From: Cyrtodaria siliqua
Taxonomy: Eukaryota > Mollusca > Bivalvia > Adapedonta > Hiatellidae
Reading direction: 5' to 3'
Assembly (NCBI GenBank): GCA_037043455.1
Contig: JAWPHD010001294.1
Location: 124,001 to 188,000, forward strand
DNA length: 64,000 bases
Under the pieces are notes generated by a model. It saw only the letters and a program-made list of their open reading frames with translations, searched no databases and was not told the origin of the DNA. Shown here in pieces: positions 1-13,277 of the stretch. Positions within the stretch are counted from its first letter, which is position 1. Each line of letters begins with the position of its first letter. A program made the position numbers and the translations under genes.

Positions 1-734
1 ACAGCAATTTTCATTAAGACAAAGTCACAACCATGGTATGAATTATTCGATATAAGTATATTGAACATGTACTAGCTTGCGTTAATATCAAGACCCAGCT
101 GATTTTGGAAGAAACAATATCATTGCACAATGAACGTGCTAGAACGTTAAACACAAAAAGGTTAACGGGCGACGATGGACAGTACCCAATCTCTCAAACT
201 GTCTGACTTCCGGTCAGAGGAGGTAACCAGAGACGTGATAACACTGTATAACATCTATGAATAACACGGTGTTGTGTCTCTGATAAAACACGCAGACTTG
301 TATTGGATATTGAAAATGTTTCTCTTCATCATACTGTTACACTAATTTTCAAAAGCGAGCATTATCTAATGGAGACGTGTGGTCCATGATGTAGTAAAAG
401 CGCCATAGATGAATAAATGTGTTTTCTGTTGGCAGGGAAAGAATCCCCTAAGGATAATACAACAGCTAAACAAACACAACGAATACACTGTATTGATATA
501 AACCCTGCAACCGGAGCCTATATGTCTGACATAAAAGTGCAAATTTCAATTTTAACATGGATTTATCATGATACATCAATGCTTCTGGGATTGTAATAAA
601 GCAAGTACTCATTTATCGGTATACCAGTGATATTGTCTTAACTACACGAATAATTAACAAACCATTGGCATGTACAGAGTGACACGTTAAGTCACTGTTA
701 CTGGCATGTAGTAGCACCCATTTAGACTGTAAGG

Positions 735-2590
735 ATGTATGGATGCATCTGAAGGATGTATGGATGTATGGATGTGTGGATGTATGGATGTATCTGTATG
801 GATGTATTGATGTATGGGTGTATCTGTATGGATGTATAGATGTATCTGTATGAATGTATGGATGTATCTGTATGGATGTATGGATGTATCTGTATGGATG
901 AATGGATGAATGGATGTATGGATGTATCTGTATTGATGTATGGATGTATGGATGTGTGGATGTATGGATGTATCTGTATGGATGTATTGATGTATGGGTG
1001 TATCTGTATGGATGTATAGATGTATCTGTATGAATGTATGGATGTATCTGTTTGGATGTATGGATGTATCTGTATGGATGTATTGATGTATGGGTGTATC
1101 TGTAGGGATGTATAGATGTATCTGTATGAATGTATGGATGTATCTGTATGGATGTATGGATGTATCTGTATGGATGAATGGATGAATGGATGTATGGATG
1201 TATCTGTATTGATGTATGGATGTATGGATGTGTGGATGTATGGATGTATCTGTATGGATGTATTGATGTATGGGTGTATCTGTATGGATGTATCTGTATG
1301 GAAGTATGGATGTATCTGTATGGATGTATGGATGTATCTGTATGGAAGTATGGATGTATCTGTATGGATGTATGGATGTATCTGTATGGATGTATGGATG
1401 ATTATATATGGATTTATGGATGTATGGATGTATGGATGTATCTGTATGGATGTATGGATGTATCTGTATGGATGTATGGATTTATCTGTGTGGATGTATC
1501 TGTATGGATGTATGGATGTATATGTATGGATGTATGGATGTATCTTTAGCGATGTATCTGTATGTATGTATGGATGTATCTGTGTGGATGTATGGATGTG
1601 TGGATGTATGGATGTATCTGTATGGATGTATCTGTATGGATGTATGGATGTATCTTTAGCGATGTATCTGTATGGATATATTGATGTATCCGTTTGGATG
1701 TATCTGTATGGATGTATGGATGTATCTGTATGGATGTATGGATGTATCTGTATGGATGTATGGATGTATCTTTAGCGACGTATCTGTATGGATGTATGGA
1801 TGTATCTGTGTGAATGTATCTGTATGGAAGTATGGATGTATGGATGCATCTGTCTGGATGTATGGATGTGTGGATGTATGGATGTATGGATGCATCTCTC
1901 TGGATGTATGGATGTATGGATGTAAGGTTTTATCTCTATGGATGTATGGATGTATGGATGTATCTGTGTGGATGTATCTGTATGGATGTATGGATGTATG
2001 GATGCATCGGTCTGGATGTATGGATGTGTGGATGTATGGATGTATCTGTATGGATGTATGGATGTATCTGTGTGGATGTATCTGTATGGATGTATGGATG
2101 TATCTGTATGGATGTATCTGTATGGATGTATGGATGTATGGATGTATCTGTCAAGATGCATGGATGTATTGATGTATACGTATGGATGTATGAATGTATC
2201 AGTATTGATGTATGGTTGTATCTGTATGGATATATGGATGTATGGGTGTATCTGTGTTGATGTATCTGTATGGATGTATGGATGTGTGGATATATGGATG
2301 TCTGAATGTATGTATAAATATGTATGGAGGTATGGATGTTTGGATGTATGGATGTTTCTGTATGGATGTATCTGTATAGATGTATGGATGTAGAGATGTA
2401 TCTGTATGGATTTATAAGTATGGACGTATCTGTATGGATGTATCTGTATGGATGTATGTGTGTGGGTGTATGGATGTATGTATGTATCTGTATGGATGTA
2501 TGGATGTATATATATGGATGTATTTGTATGGATGTATCTGTATGGATGTACGTTTATGGATGTATGGAACTATGGATGTATAGTTGTGTT
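735..2590 (+). repeat. GGATGTAT / CTGTAT minisatellite, array A
   Basis: About 1.85 kb built almost only from the 8-mer GGATGTAT and the 6-mer CTGTAT, usually 8+8+6 to give a 22-bp unit, with variants such as GGATGAAT, GGATGTGT and TTGATGTAT. Larger blocks repeat inside it, for example the run containing GGATGAATGGATGAATGGAT near 890 and again near 1170. Because 22 is not a multiple of 3 and stops are rare, long artificial frames rich in M, D, V, W, Y, G and C appear on the + strand, with H, P, Y, I and T on the - strand. These are not genes. The same array in copy B is about 700 bp shorter. Confidence 0.95.
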
Positions 2591-3536
2591 CCATATGGTC
2601 GGAAAACGTTCCGAAATAGCAATTCAAATCAATTTTAATATTATTGTGAACGCTGACATAATAAATGCTGTGGGAATAATATTTGCCAAACTCTTAGTAT
2701 AAAATGATAACATACCTATCACGCGTGCCTACTGTAGTTTGGGAAGTGGTTATAGTGAACGTTAACTGGATATTTAAACTGTTTACCGTGACAACGACAC
2801 ACGAACATCAGCACTCATTTATATATTCCGTCTGCAAGGCAATTACCATCAGCAGAATTATCGTTAGAACTGGTAGTGAAAATGTGAGAATTTTCTAATT
2901 GAGTTAACGCAGCCAGTCAGTATAAGTAATTTCAGAGAGAGCAGTGAATATATGTAGAACACATCTGACAATATAGCCAATACTATATCGTCTTTTATAA
3001 CAGTTTATATCACTTCGAAACGTAAAGACACATCAGTAGAAATAACATAATTTTATACATAGTTACAATGTTATATCTTGTATGTGTTTGTTGCTTCCAA
3101 AGGATCCCTTTTCAATATTGATTAAAGAATGCAATGTAGGATATATTTCAAACAATTCACACATACAACCAAGTCTGCTTTTTAATGTTCTTTTTTCTCC
3201 AAGACCATCTCAAGTAATAAATATTTTTAATAAATATAATAGGTCTGCATCCATCTCGAGAATAGATACACATTATAACACGCAGGCCTCGACCGACAGA
3301 CTGAATTTCATTAACACAGCGCCATTATTTGTCAATTTGCCTACATAACCAGTTTTCACGGAAATGTGTATTTGCATTATATCAGTCATAATTATGCTTA
3401 ATGGTTCGGATACAATTCTCTGCAGGAGACTTTGATAGCCCTAATCTATTTTGGAAGGTCGAATTATTGTTCCAACATTTAAACGCCTTTCATGAATGTG
3501 ACAGTTTGATGATATCATCCTGATTTACCGATGTAG

Positions 3537-3928
3537 ATGTAGAAGGTGGTTATCTCTGTCGGATGAGAGCCCTTACGGTAGTCGACAAAATGTCCACGAC
3601 TACGTCATCCAACACATTTGTAGCAAAATTTATATCCTCAGTGCTAGTTTGGCAATAACCGTTCTAACGTGGCACCCTATTTTTGACCACATTTCAGAGT
3701 GTAATGTCTTTCTTCTTTCTTTTTCTCGAACCAAACATGTAGCATTCCAGGACCACAATCAAGTCAACCAAAACTACGCATGAAAACAAACAACTGTTAC
3801 TGAACTGCATTAAAGGCAAGGTATATGACAACACAAACATATAAGGGTTGACAATCAAGCTACCGCCATGGAAAAGGAAACCAACAACATAATAAATAAG
3901 ATGCATGTTTAACCATATTAAACATCTG
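3537..3928. other. Copy-A-specific segment (insertion in A or deletion in B)
   Basis: In copy B the sequence runs from GATGTAGATGT straight into AAACAATTCGATTAC (near 16010). In A the same two flanks are separated by about 390 bp of unrelated sequence. The edges share a short TGTAGATGT / ACATCTGTAA-like match, which fits deletion between micro-repeats in B as well as insertion in A. No coding potential or terminal repeats recognised. Confidence 0.6.
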
Positions 3929-4521
3929 TAAACAATTCGATTACTATGTTGAAATAATAATCCTCTGAGTCTTGCTGACATTTTAAATCCGTTAGGACTG
4001 GTTTTGCAATACGTTTAATTAACCGGAATTAATGCTCATAATATAAACGATATGCATGAAAATGAATCTATCACGGATATCCGTTTCTGATAGGGAAATT
4101 CCTCTGTATAACTTTTTTAATTGGACATCGCGATAGCTTCGATTCCGATAAAAAAACAATTATACCTCATGTTGAAATTCCCGCTCTTCACCGGATACCC
4201 ATAATTCCCGCTCTTCACCGGATACCCATGACAGATTCTTATAACGTTTCTGATTAGCACGTATGTATGCCTCTGATAAAATGCACATTATTTTATTGAC
4301 TATCGAACTTGTTTCTGTCTTGCGTTCAACATATTATGGTAAGCAATTTCCCCCCAAAACGCGAATTATCTCATAGAAACCGGTCGTCCATGCTGCAATA
4401 AGTGCACTATAGATGAAGAATAGTGTCTTATGTCTGGCAAAAATGGTTCCCCCGAGCATACTAAAACTGCAAATATATTATATATATTGATAAACCTTAC
4501 GGTGGCTGGCTGTTTAGAAGT

Positions 4522-4680
4522 GCCGTTTTCCTGTGTCAGTTTCAATAGTAAGATGCATTTATCAAATAACAACGCTTTTCAGGGTGTAAGAAAGCCATGT
4601 GCCGTTTATTCTGTGTCAGTTTCAATAGTAAGTAGCATTTATCAAATAACAACGCTTTTCAGAGTGTAAGAAAGCCATGT
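4522..4680 (+). repeat. 79-bp tandem duplication (2 units) in copy A
   Basis: Two successive units beginning GCCGTTT and ending AAGCCATGT lie at 4522-4600 and 4601-4680. Copy B carries the same pair at 16592-16749. Copy C (9650-9731) has a single unit. The duplication therefore separates A and B from C in the history of this block. Confidence 0.85.
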
Positions 4681-6890
4681 AGGCCGTGTGCTGCTACCCA
4701 AATTTTGACATATTGGTACCACTTAAGCTGGCAAATTCTAATATGCTTTTTTGGAAAGGTCAATGTTTTACGCTTCTTTAAAACCAGGATAGTATTTTTA
4801 GTTCGGTAGCTTAAGTGTGTAAAACTATTGCTTTATAAAGGGAGGTAATTTTTAAGAAAATGTTCTAAATTGATATAAAAATGGATGTTTGGCATGGATT
4901 AACTCCATCATTTTTTTGTGTATTTGATTGCATTCAAAATGGTTATGTAAGTCATGTAAACATATAACAATTCAATAGTTCAACCCTTAAAAACGTATAA
5001 AAACATATGGAAGCAAACATGTAACCATTTGAATCATTAAACGCACATTCTATTGAAAGAAGGTACAGATAACCAAACAAACTAGAATGTATTTATCCTT
5101 TTTAAGCAAATTACATGCTAATATAGTTTTTTACATTCTATATATACGAAACAATACCAAATAATATAAACGTGTGACTTCCCTGTAATAGTGGTGTTGC
5201 TATAAAGGGAGATAATAAAGTACGTTTTAAGTTTTTAATTAAAAACGATTGAGCTAACATTATAAAATGATTCACAGAAATGTTACAATTCAAAGTTCCA
5301 TTTTATTTGTTTTTGTGTCACCTTCGTAGCATGGCAGACAGGTAGGGAACGCTTTGAACGTAGTCTGTCGTCATTCGTCGTCTTCGTCCATCTGTCCGTC
5401 ACGCCTTAACCTGCAACCTGCACTTGGTCATAACTTAAAAAGTATTTAACCAATGATTGTCGTTACACATGTCTAATAACTTTGTTTTTCATTTCGGCAA
5501 AATTATGCCCCTTTCCATTAAACCTTTACCTGCAACCTGACCTAGCTCATAACGTTAAATAATCACATGGCAGCCTATAAAAGTGTTCTGTGGAACTACC
5601 TTCTAGTTATTTATTTAACATTTGCAAAAGCATACGTGATTATCAGACCTCGATTCCATCATTGAATTATACACTATTTTAAATTCACCTTCACACTGAC
5701 AATATGTATAGCATAATTTTTAAAAGAACACCACTGTTAAAAAAAGAAAAATATTCTTTATACCCCATGTGCCTTTAATTCACAAATGATACACATGAAA
5801 GGCGTGCACTTGCATTGTAAACTGAAACATGTGGTATGGTGAAACGTTCGGAAAAACAGTTTATTAGATTTGTTATTTGGTTTGGACCATTTGTGTTCGA
5901 ATATAGACATGCTAATGATCAAATGTTTTTTTTGGCAATGTTTCTATGCAAAATAGTCACTCACTCAGTTCTATTTAACACATCAACAAATATAGTTGCC
6001 GGTTATAAAATCTTTACAGAGAAAGTCCGTCAACGCCATCATACTATAACATTGTTTCGAAACCACATGCCATTGAAAGAATATCTTTGCCTTTTTACAA
6101 TGGTGTGGTTCAAAATTTATATGATGTGATGACCTGGCTTATTTTATTTAGAAATGATGTCTCGTCTGCCCTCGCTGGATAAATGGAACAATTTAGATGA
6201 CATTAAAAAAACAACACAAAAAACACTTTGAATAAAATTGCGTCATTAAAATTGCGTCATACTTATTGGATATAAAGGGCACCATTTCAGCCATATAAGT
6301 ATTCTTTCTGATATTATGTTCACGTAAACAATATTAAAGTACTGTTATGTAGTTCATGGTTGACACTGATTATGCCTAAAGTATATATTTGGTTGAAAAT
6401 TGCACTTGACCATACCCCATCTATTTTGGAGGTTGTTTTTATATAAAGATGGCAGATAAATAGTCCTTAAATATACAGCAGCTAACGGGTGTTACACGTG
6501 ATGCAAGTTAACACACAGTAGATACAAGGGCAATGTTGCAAAGAGGTTTGAAAGATTAGCACAGCAGTATTTGCTTCAATTCTTAGGAGCAGGAAATCGT
6601 TCTTAAACGAAAACGAAAACAACTGATTTACAAAGTAGTTTGAGTATAATTTATGAGTTCTGACAGAAAATTAAAAGATAGATACCGCTAAGGCAATAGG
6701 ACAGAGCATTAGTGTTCACTGTAAAACTTGGCCTAAGTCTTATTGATATAATCCTTAATGATAGTTAAAACAATTAACAACACAACTTATAAACGTTTCG
6801 CCTTGACAACCATCCTCATAATTTAATTTTCTGATATAATCATTCAAATGCAAAGTGATAAAAAAATCAAAATCATTTGACAGTGTGCAC

Positions 6891-7070
6891 AATTTGACAT
6901 TCTGATTTGGCATATTGTGTTCTGTATCTTTGACATAGGCCTAGGTAAAGCAGTCAGACATATTTTATTCACTCTAAATGTGACTCCAAGGTCACTCCAA
7001 AATGTGACTCCAAGGTCACTCCAATTGTTCACTCCACTCCACTCCAAGACTCCACACCAAGACTCCACTC
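6891..7070 (+). repeat. Single 48-bp-satellite unit and short GACTCCA repeats at a duplication edge
   Basis: Immediately after copy A loses homology with B, about 6915-6966 contains one unit related to the large 48-bp satellite at 36733-40538 (GTTCTGTA, TTTGACATAG, CCTAGGTAAAGCAGTCAGAC, ATATTTT). It is followed by short imperfect repeats of GACTCCAAGGTCACTCCA and CACTCCACTCCA to about 7065. No gene seen. Confidence 0.75.
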
Positions 7071-7650
7071 TGTATAATATACTAAGCTTCGCTGATGAGC
7101 TTGCTCTGAAACAAATCTACGGGAGCTAATTCAGGCCATATGAGTTAGCTAAAATATGTTTAAATATGAAATTGGTAATGAATATCAATCATCTGAAACA
7201 TCACTGAATGTAAAAAACAAACCATGGAAGTTACATTTACAGCACTTCCATTTCCCATCCATTCCATCACTTACAAAAAGCACCGCACATCAGTGCCTTC
7301 AGCACTTTGATATAGTTTGTTCTGCGAGTCTAGTTTAATGACAGACGCTGTCAGACAGACAGCGTCATTAATTTTCACTAGAGTCATCCGTAAAGATGTG
7401 TTATGATTTATCTGAGTATGGCAGTGTTTGGATGCTACATGTATTTGATGATGATGTTTTTTTCATATTTCTTTAAGGCGACGTCCAGACAATTGATATT
7501 CATATTACAAATTTCTCGTGAAATAGTGTGGACTAAAGTTAGTAGTATATCAGAGAAAAGCTAATGGGTATGCCAAAGAGACGACCTGATTTCTAATACC
7601 AAAACAAATTAGAAAGTAAAGTCGATCAGGATATGAAGCATTCACAGAAT
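7071..7650. other. Unassigned non-coding stretch
   Basis: AT-rich sequence without recognisable coding, repeats or RNA genes. Short open frames here have no family features. Confidence 0.5.
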
Positions 7651-8270
7651 GCAATAAACAAACGCACCCATTCAAATCAAAACAGACATATACAATAAAC
7701 AAACGCACCCATTCATATCATAACAGACATATACCATAAACAAACGCACCATTCAAATCAAAACAGATATATACAACAAACAAACGCACCCATTCAAATC
7801 AAAACAGACATATACAACAAACAAACGCACCCATTCAAATCAAAACAGACATATACAATAAACAAACGCACCCATTCAAATCAAAACAGACATATACCAT
7901 AAACAAACGCACCCATTCAAATCAAAACAGACATATACAGTAAACAAACGCACCCATTCAAATCAAAACATACATATACAATAAACAAACCCACCCATTC
8001 AAATCATAACAGACATATACAATAAACAAACGCACCCATTCAAATCAAAACAGACATATACAATAAACAAACGCACCCATTCAAATCAAAACAGACATAT
8101 ACAATAAACAAACGCACGAATTCAAATCAAAACAGACATAAACAATAAACAAACGCACCCATTCAAATCAAAACAGACATATACAATAAACAAACGAACC
8201 CATTCAAATCAAACAGACATATACAATAAACAAACGCACGAATTCAAATCAAAACAGACATATACAAGAA
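7651..8270 (+). repeat. 41-bp tandem repeat, about 15 units
   Basis: The phrase CAATAAACAAACGCACCC returns every 41 bp (for example 7652 and 7693), followed by ATTCAAATCAAAACAGACAT. Units are nearly uniform, with single-base changes and a few one-base losses. The array is not duplicated elsewhere in the window and I see no coding. Confidence 0.95.
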
Positions 8271-9171
8271 ATAAATAGCATCAAACATAAAATGTTGACT
8301 TCAGAGTTACCGCTTGGAATGGTCAGTGACATAAAGGCCGCAGCTATCCCGTGAATGTAGTTAATGCTATTTACTGAACTGGAATAAAGGTTTCTTTCAT
8401 GAGACGTTCTTGGAGTGGAGGGACGAATTGTGTGTTTGCTCTTTCGTGGTAATGTAAGCACATATACGTGATGGTCTAGGCAAAAACAATGTGTGTTTTT
8501 ACTGCTGAAGGCTACCACGAGACGTATGACCTAGTTTTGTCATGCAATTTGCGAGTAATTTAAAACACTTAATCCTTAAAGAAATTTCAAAGTTTTAAGA
8601 AGGTTTTATGAATTGAAAAGCAGTCTGCGTGAGAAAATGACGCCACTTACATCTTATTAACTATGATATAACTAATTATTCTTGCAACTGTATAAGTAAT
8701 CCAACTAGTACTGTACTGCCTGATACTGCTGTCTTGTTTGTTAAAGAATATAAATTGGCGGGGACATCTTTACTCACACTTTCCAGATTTAATGGAATGA
8801 CACAATTGTAAGAGTGAGGTTTGGTGCACCCTAGAACATCGCAAAAATCCAAGCGGCACTGACACAGACCATTTCAAAGAGTTAGCCCTTATCTTTTGTT
8901 GTTTTGCGTCGATGATCTACACGGTATTTCACTTTATGTCCAAAGGGTTGTTCTCATATTAATGCAGTGATTGGGCTTTAAACATGAGTGACATATAGGT
9001 TGGTGTGCAACACACTGTATGTTGATGACACTAACACGATCTACATTTTGCTCAATATCCCAACACCTTAAAGCGGTTGTCTGAAAAATCTGATCTTACA
9101 CATGGGGAAAGATAAAAGTCTCGAGCTGATATCAACAATGACAATTGCATGACGTCATTAGTAGTTGGCGA
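8271..9171. other. Unassigned spacer with a retroelement-tail fragment
   Basis: Mostly featureless AT-rich DNA. About 8755-8890 is a diverged + strand fragment of the interspersed tail repeat best seen at 44986-45270 and 50050-50420 (GGCGGGGA, CTTTACTCACACT, GTGAGGTTTGGTGCACCCTA). No gene recognised. Confidence 0.55.
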
Positions 9172-11213
9172 CATTAATGCTCATAATATAAACGATATGC
9201 ATGAAAACAAATCCATCACGGATATCCGTTTCTGTCATAGGGAAATTCCTCGGTATAACTTTTTTAATCGGACCTCGGGATAGCGTCGATTCCGATAAAA
9301 AAACCAATTATACCTCATGTTGAAATTCCCGCTCTTCACCGGATACCCATGACAGATTCTTATAATGTCTCTGAATAACACGTATGCCTCTGATAAAATG
9401 CACATTGTTTTATTGACTATCGAACTTGTTTCTGTCTTGCGTTCATCATATTACGTTAAGCATTTTCCCCCCAAAACGCGAAATATCTAATAGAAAACGG
9501 TCGTCCATGCTGCAATAAGAGCACTAAAGATGAACAATAGTGTCTTCTGTCTGGCAAAAATGGTTCCCCCGAGCATATTAAAAATGCAAATATATATTCT
9601 ATCTATTGATAAACCCTGCAAAATAACCGTAAGTGGCTGGCTGTCTTAGAAGTGCCGTTTTCCTGTGTAAGTTTCAAAAGTAAGATGCATTTATCAAATA
9701 ACAACGCTTTTCAGAGTGTAAGAAAGCCATGTAGGCCGTGTGCTGCTACCCAAAGTTTGACCTGTTGGTACCACTCAAGCTGGCAAATTCTAATATGCAT
9801 TTTCGGAAAGGTCAACGTCTTACGCTTCTTTAAAGCAAGGATAGTATTTTTAGTTCGGTAGCTTAAGTGTGTAAAACTATTGCTTTATAAAGGGAGGTAA
9901 TTTTTAAGAAAATGTTCTAAATTGATATAAAAATGGATGTATGGCATGAATTAACTCCACCATTTTTGTGTGTATTTGATTGCATTCAAAATGGTTATGT
10001 AAGTCATGTAGACATATAACAATTCAACAGTTCAACCCTTAAAAACGTATAAAAACATATGGAAGCGAACATGTAACCATTTTAATCATTAAACGCACAT
10101 TCTATCGAAAGAAGGTAAAGATAACAAAACAAACTAGAATGTATTTATCCTTTTTAAGCAAATTACATGCTAATATAGTTTTTTACATTCTATATATACG
10201 AAACAATACCAAATAATATAAACGTGTGACTTCTCTGTAAATAGTGGTGTTTCTATAAAGGGAGATAATAAAGTACATTTTAATCTTTTAATTAAAAACG
10301 ATTGCGCTTACATTAAAAAATGATTCACAGAAATGTTGCAATTCAAAGTTCCATTTTTTTTGTCTTTGTGTCACCTTCGTAGCATGGCAGACAGGTAGGG
10401 ATCGCTTTGAACGTAGTCCGTCGTCATTCGTCGTCTTCGTCCATATGTCCGTCACGCTTTAACCTGCAACCTGAACTTGGTCATAACTTAAAAAGTATTT
10501 AACCTATGTTCATGAAACTTCATGATTTCATGAACATCTTCATCTCACCCCAAGGATTATCGTTACACATGTCTAATAACTTTGTCTTTCATTTCTGCAA
10601 AGTTATGCCCCTTTCCATTGAACCATTACCTGCAACCTGACCTAGCTCATAACGTTAAATAATCACATGGCAGCTTATAAAAGTGTTCTGTGGAACAACC
10701 TTCTAGTTATTTATTTAACATTTGCAAAAGCATGTGATTATCAGCCCTCGATTTCATCATCGAATTATATACTATTGTTAAATTCACCTTCACACTGACA
10801 ATATGTATTGCATAATTTTTAAAAGAACACCACTGTTAAAAAAAGAAAAATATTCTTTATATCCCATGTGCCTTCAATTCACAAATGGTACACATGAAAA
10901 GCGTGCACCTGCATTGTAAACTGCAACATGTGGTATGGTGAAACGTTCGGAAAAACAGTTTATTAGATTTGTTATTTGGTTTGGACCATTTTAGTTCGAA
11001 TATAGACATGCTAATGACCAAATGTTTTTTTTGGGAATGTATCTTTGCAAAATAGTCACTCACTCAGTTCTGTTTAACACATCAACAAATATAGTTGCCG
11101 GTTATAAAATCTTTACAGAGAAAGTCCGTCAAGGACATCATAATATAACATTGAGATTATTTCGAAACCACATGACATTGAAAGAATATCTTTGCCTTTT
11201 TACAATGGTGTGG
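9172..11213 (+). repeat. Segmental duplication, partial copy C
   Basis: This matches copy A about 4025-6120 and copy B about 16105-18715, beginning at ATTAATGCTCATAATATAAA and ending at TTTTTACAATGGTGTGG. It lies in the same orientation between A and B. It carries only one 79-bp unit and lacks the MITE found in B, so it is an independent empty site for that insertion. The frame that is open in A and B has a TAG in C near 10997. Confidence 0.9.
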
Positions 11214-11459
11214 GTATAAGATTGAGGTGGGGGACAAAACATTTCCCCGAACTCGTTCCTGGTAATAAATAAATAAATAAAAAAAATCTATAAATCAGTC
11301 AAATATATTATATTCATCTTTTGAATACATTTTGATATTTGTTGTTATAGCTTTAGGATTTAGAAAATTCTTATTCTGAACGAATTATGGATATATTTAA
11401 AAAACGAATGAAATGAGAATTTGGAAATCGTCGAAAACGATTAATACAAACAATATTGC
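11214..11459. other. AT-rich spacer after copy C
   Basis: AT-rich with a short TAAATAAATAAATAAAAAAA run near 11265. Nothing else recognised. Confidence 0.5.
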
Positions 11460-12130
11460 AGTCTCGGTTTGATTGAGACTGTTCATGAACGGTAGTGAAA
11501 AGATGCTTGCTACTGTTCAAGTAGAGTTGAGTAGAACTCAATATTTAAAATGCCAACAGTACATACAACTGAGCCATCCCGAAGATGGTATTCTCTTTAG
11601 CTGCAACTACTATGGTTGTTCAGTACGATCCTGGATACATCCTGAGATGTTTATTATTTTGTATGTGTATCTTTAGTTAGTTTCTATGGATGTGGACTTT
11701 ATTGTTAGAGATTTCCTTTTGATGGGATGTAGTTTTGTTAACAGTGTCTTGTCTATTTGGGCGCTGAAGACTAAATAATAGCGAGGATTGTGCGCATATA
11801 AAATCGATTCAAGCTAACCAGTAGGACTTATTGCCTACTGACCGTTCCAAGTCGGTAACCCTGTCTTCACCACTCTTTCTGTTGTTTATTGGTCTCTTTC
11901 ATTGTAGTTTCAAGTCCTTGTTTGCAGTACAGTGCGGACCTACGATGCCATTGCGTTCGGACGCTGTGGTTTCTATAGGACCCTATATATCATTATGCAT
12001 ATGACGGCGAACATGGAATCTTCAATAAACTAATTTCACACCATTCCATAGCCAGCAGTATTTCGTCCGGTTTCTAATAAAAACGCTTTGTCCTAAACGA
12101 AAAACAAACGGGCGAAAAAAAACAAAATCG
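11460..12130 (-). repeat. Interspersed repeat R1, inverted, interrupted by repeat R2
   Basis: 11460-11590 and 11990-12130 are the reverse complement of one continuous repeat seen at 36240-36570, with copies at 37580-37745 and 63620-63960. Landmarks are TGTTCATGAACGGTAGTGA, GAACTCAATATTTAAAATG, GAGCCATCCCGAAGATGG, then ATGACGGCGAACATGGAA. In the intact copies GAAGATGGGATGCATATGAC is continuous. Here about 400 bp (11591-11990) is inserted. Part of that insert, 11770-11985, is repeat R2, also present in D1 and D2. Neither repeat was assigned to a known family. Confidence 0.7.
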
Positions 12131-13277
12131 AAACCGCATATCATCTTAAAGACTATTGCGTTAACTTGCATCACATTTAATTTTTGCCGTATTAGGTTTT
12201 AGGTCAAGATGTCCTATCATAGTGGACTATAAGTCATCAGACACAGTTATAGCAATACTTTCATTTGCGGTATAGAGCATATGAGGCCACTGCTTTATTC
12301 AAATAGTAGAAACAATTTATATAAAGATATTACACAGAGGTTACACTAGTCACACTCATTTCCATATCCCATTTTGTGTAATTTGCATATTATCGAAACG
12401 AATACCACTGTCTGGTCTTCATGTCGATTGCGGCTTACAATTGAATACTCCCACAATACTACCAACTAATGTTCTCATGCAGTCTGGCAGTCTGGGAATA
12501 ATTTTAAACACGCAATCATTTAAGGCATTTTGAAGTATAGAAGCCTTTGCTAGTTAAAACTATATTGCATGAGATAGTGATGATCCTCATTTAATAAGAT
12601 ACGTGGCTTGCCGTTTCCAAAGGTCCACTCTCATACTTTTTGTTATGATATAATTAAATATTCTTGTAAAACTCTGCACATAATGCATGAGTATTCCAAT
12701 TTTATTATGAGATTATATTGATATAAAGACATTGACAAGGTCATTAACGACTAATATATGTGCTATTGTGTAAAGTAGCCTAAATATAGAAATGTTCATT
12801 AAAACAAGGGCAGTAACGTAACAGTTAAATGTCGCATATTTAAGTAGTTAAATGTCGCATATTTAAATAGTTAAATGTCGCATATTTAAATAGTTAAATG
12901 TCGCATATTTAAGTTGCCCTAGTACGTCCGACCTTGATAAAAATAAAAAGTAATAAACTTGCTATTAACGTTAACAAGATGTTTTATCTTCATTAAAATA
13001 ATTTCAACATCTATGTTGTTTAATATCCAATGGTAACTTAATAGTTTTGAACGTTGTCCGTGTGTGCATGGATCAAACGAAACTTTGTCAGACCCCGAGT
13101 TCTGCGAAGGCAAAATATTACATATTCATTATATTAAGTGTCATAATTGTGTCGTTTAATATCCGATTTTAATGTTTTCAAACACTGTCCAAGCTAACAT
13201 TAGTATAATGACCCTGAAAATATTTGTAAAGGACAATTTCCAAATCCAGGTGCCAGGGTATTGACGCCGCAAACTAC
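12131..13277. other. Unassigned AT-rich spacer
   Basis: No gene or RNA recognised. The one clear structure is the 23-bp tandem repeat at 12822-12913, annotated separately. Confidence 0.5.
12822..12913 (+). repeat. 23-bp tandem repeat, 4 units
   Basis: AGTTAAATGTCGCATATTTA plus 3 bases is repeated four times over 92 bp, with an A/G change at the unit end. Confidence 0.95.

Larger units (their letters stand above)
1..6890 (+). repeat. Segmental duplication, copy A
   Basis: The block recurs in the same orientation at 13278-19500 (copy B) and in part at 9172-11213 (copy C). The sequence at 1-730 matches 13278-13990 almost base for base, the GGATGTAT minisatellite follows in both, and 2591-6890 matches 15138-19500. 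I see no convincing gene. The longest shared frame (5836-6129) has mostly amino-acid-changing differences between copies and a stop in C. A-specific segments include about 3190-3280 and 3537-3928, both missing from B between short matching ends. The left end may extend beyond the window. Homology stops near 6890, next to a stray 48-bp satellite unit. Confidence 0.9.

Noticed and set aside
1116..2393. Many overlapping long frames on both strands over the GGATGTAT array
   Set aside because: They follow from a stop-poor tandem repeat whose period is not a multiple of three, and they consist only of permutations of the same few residues.
5836..6129. 97-codon frame shared by duplicates A and B (18439-18738) as a conserved small protein
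   Set aside because: Differences between copies are mostly amino-acid-changing, copy C has an internal TAG, and A has a 6-bp in-frame loss. There is no sign of constraint.
7080..7115. CTGATGA...GAAAC at 7087 as another hammerhead ribozyme
   Set aside because: The GAGC/GCTC pairing would have to use core bases G8 and A9, and no flanking helices I and III can be formed.
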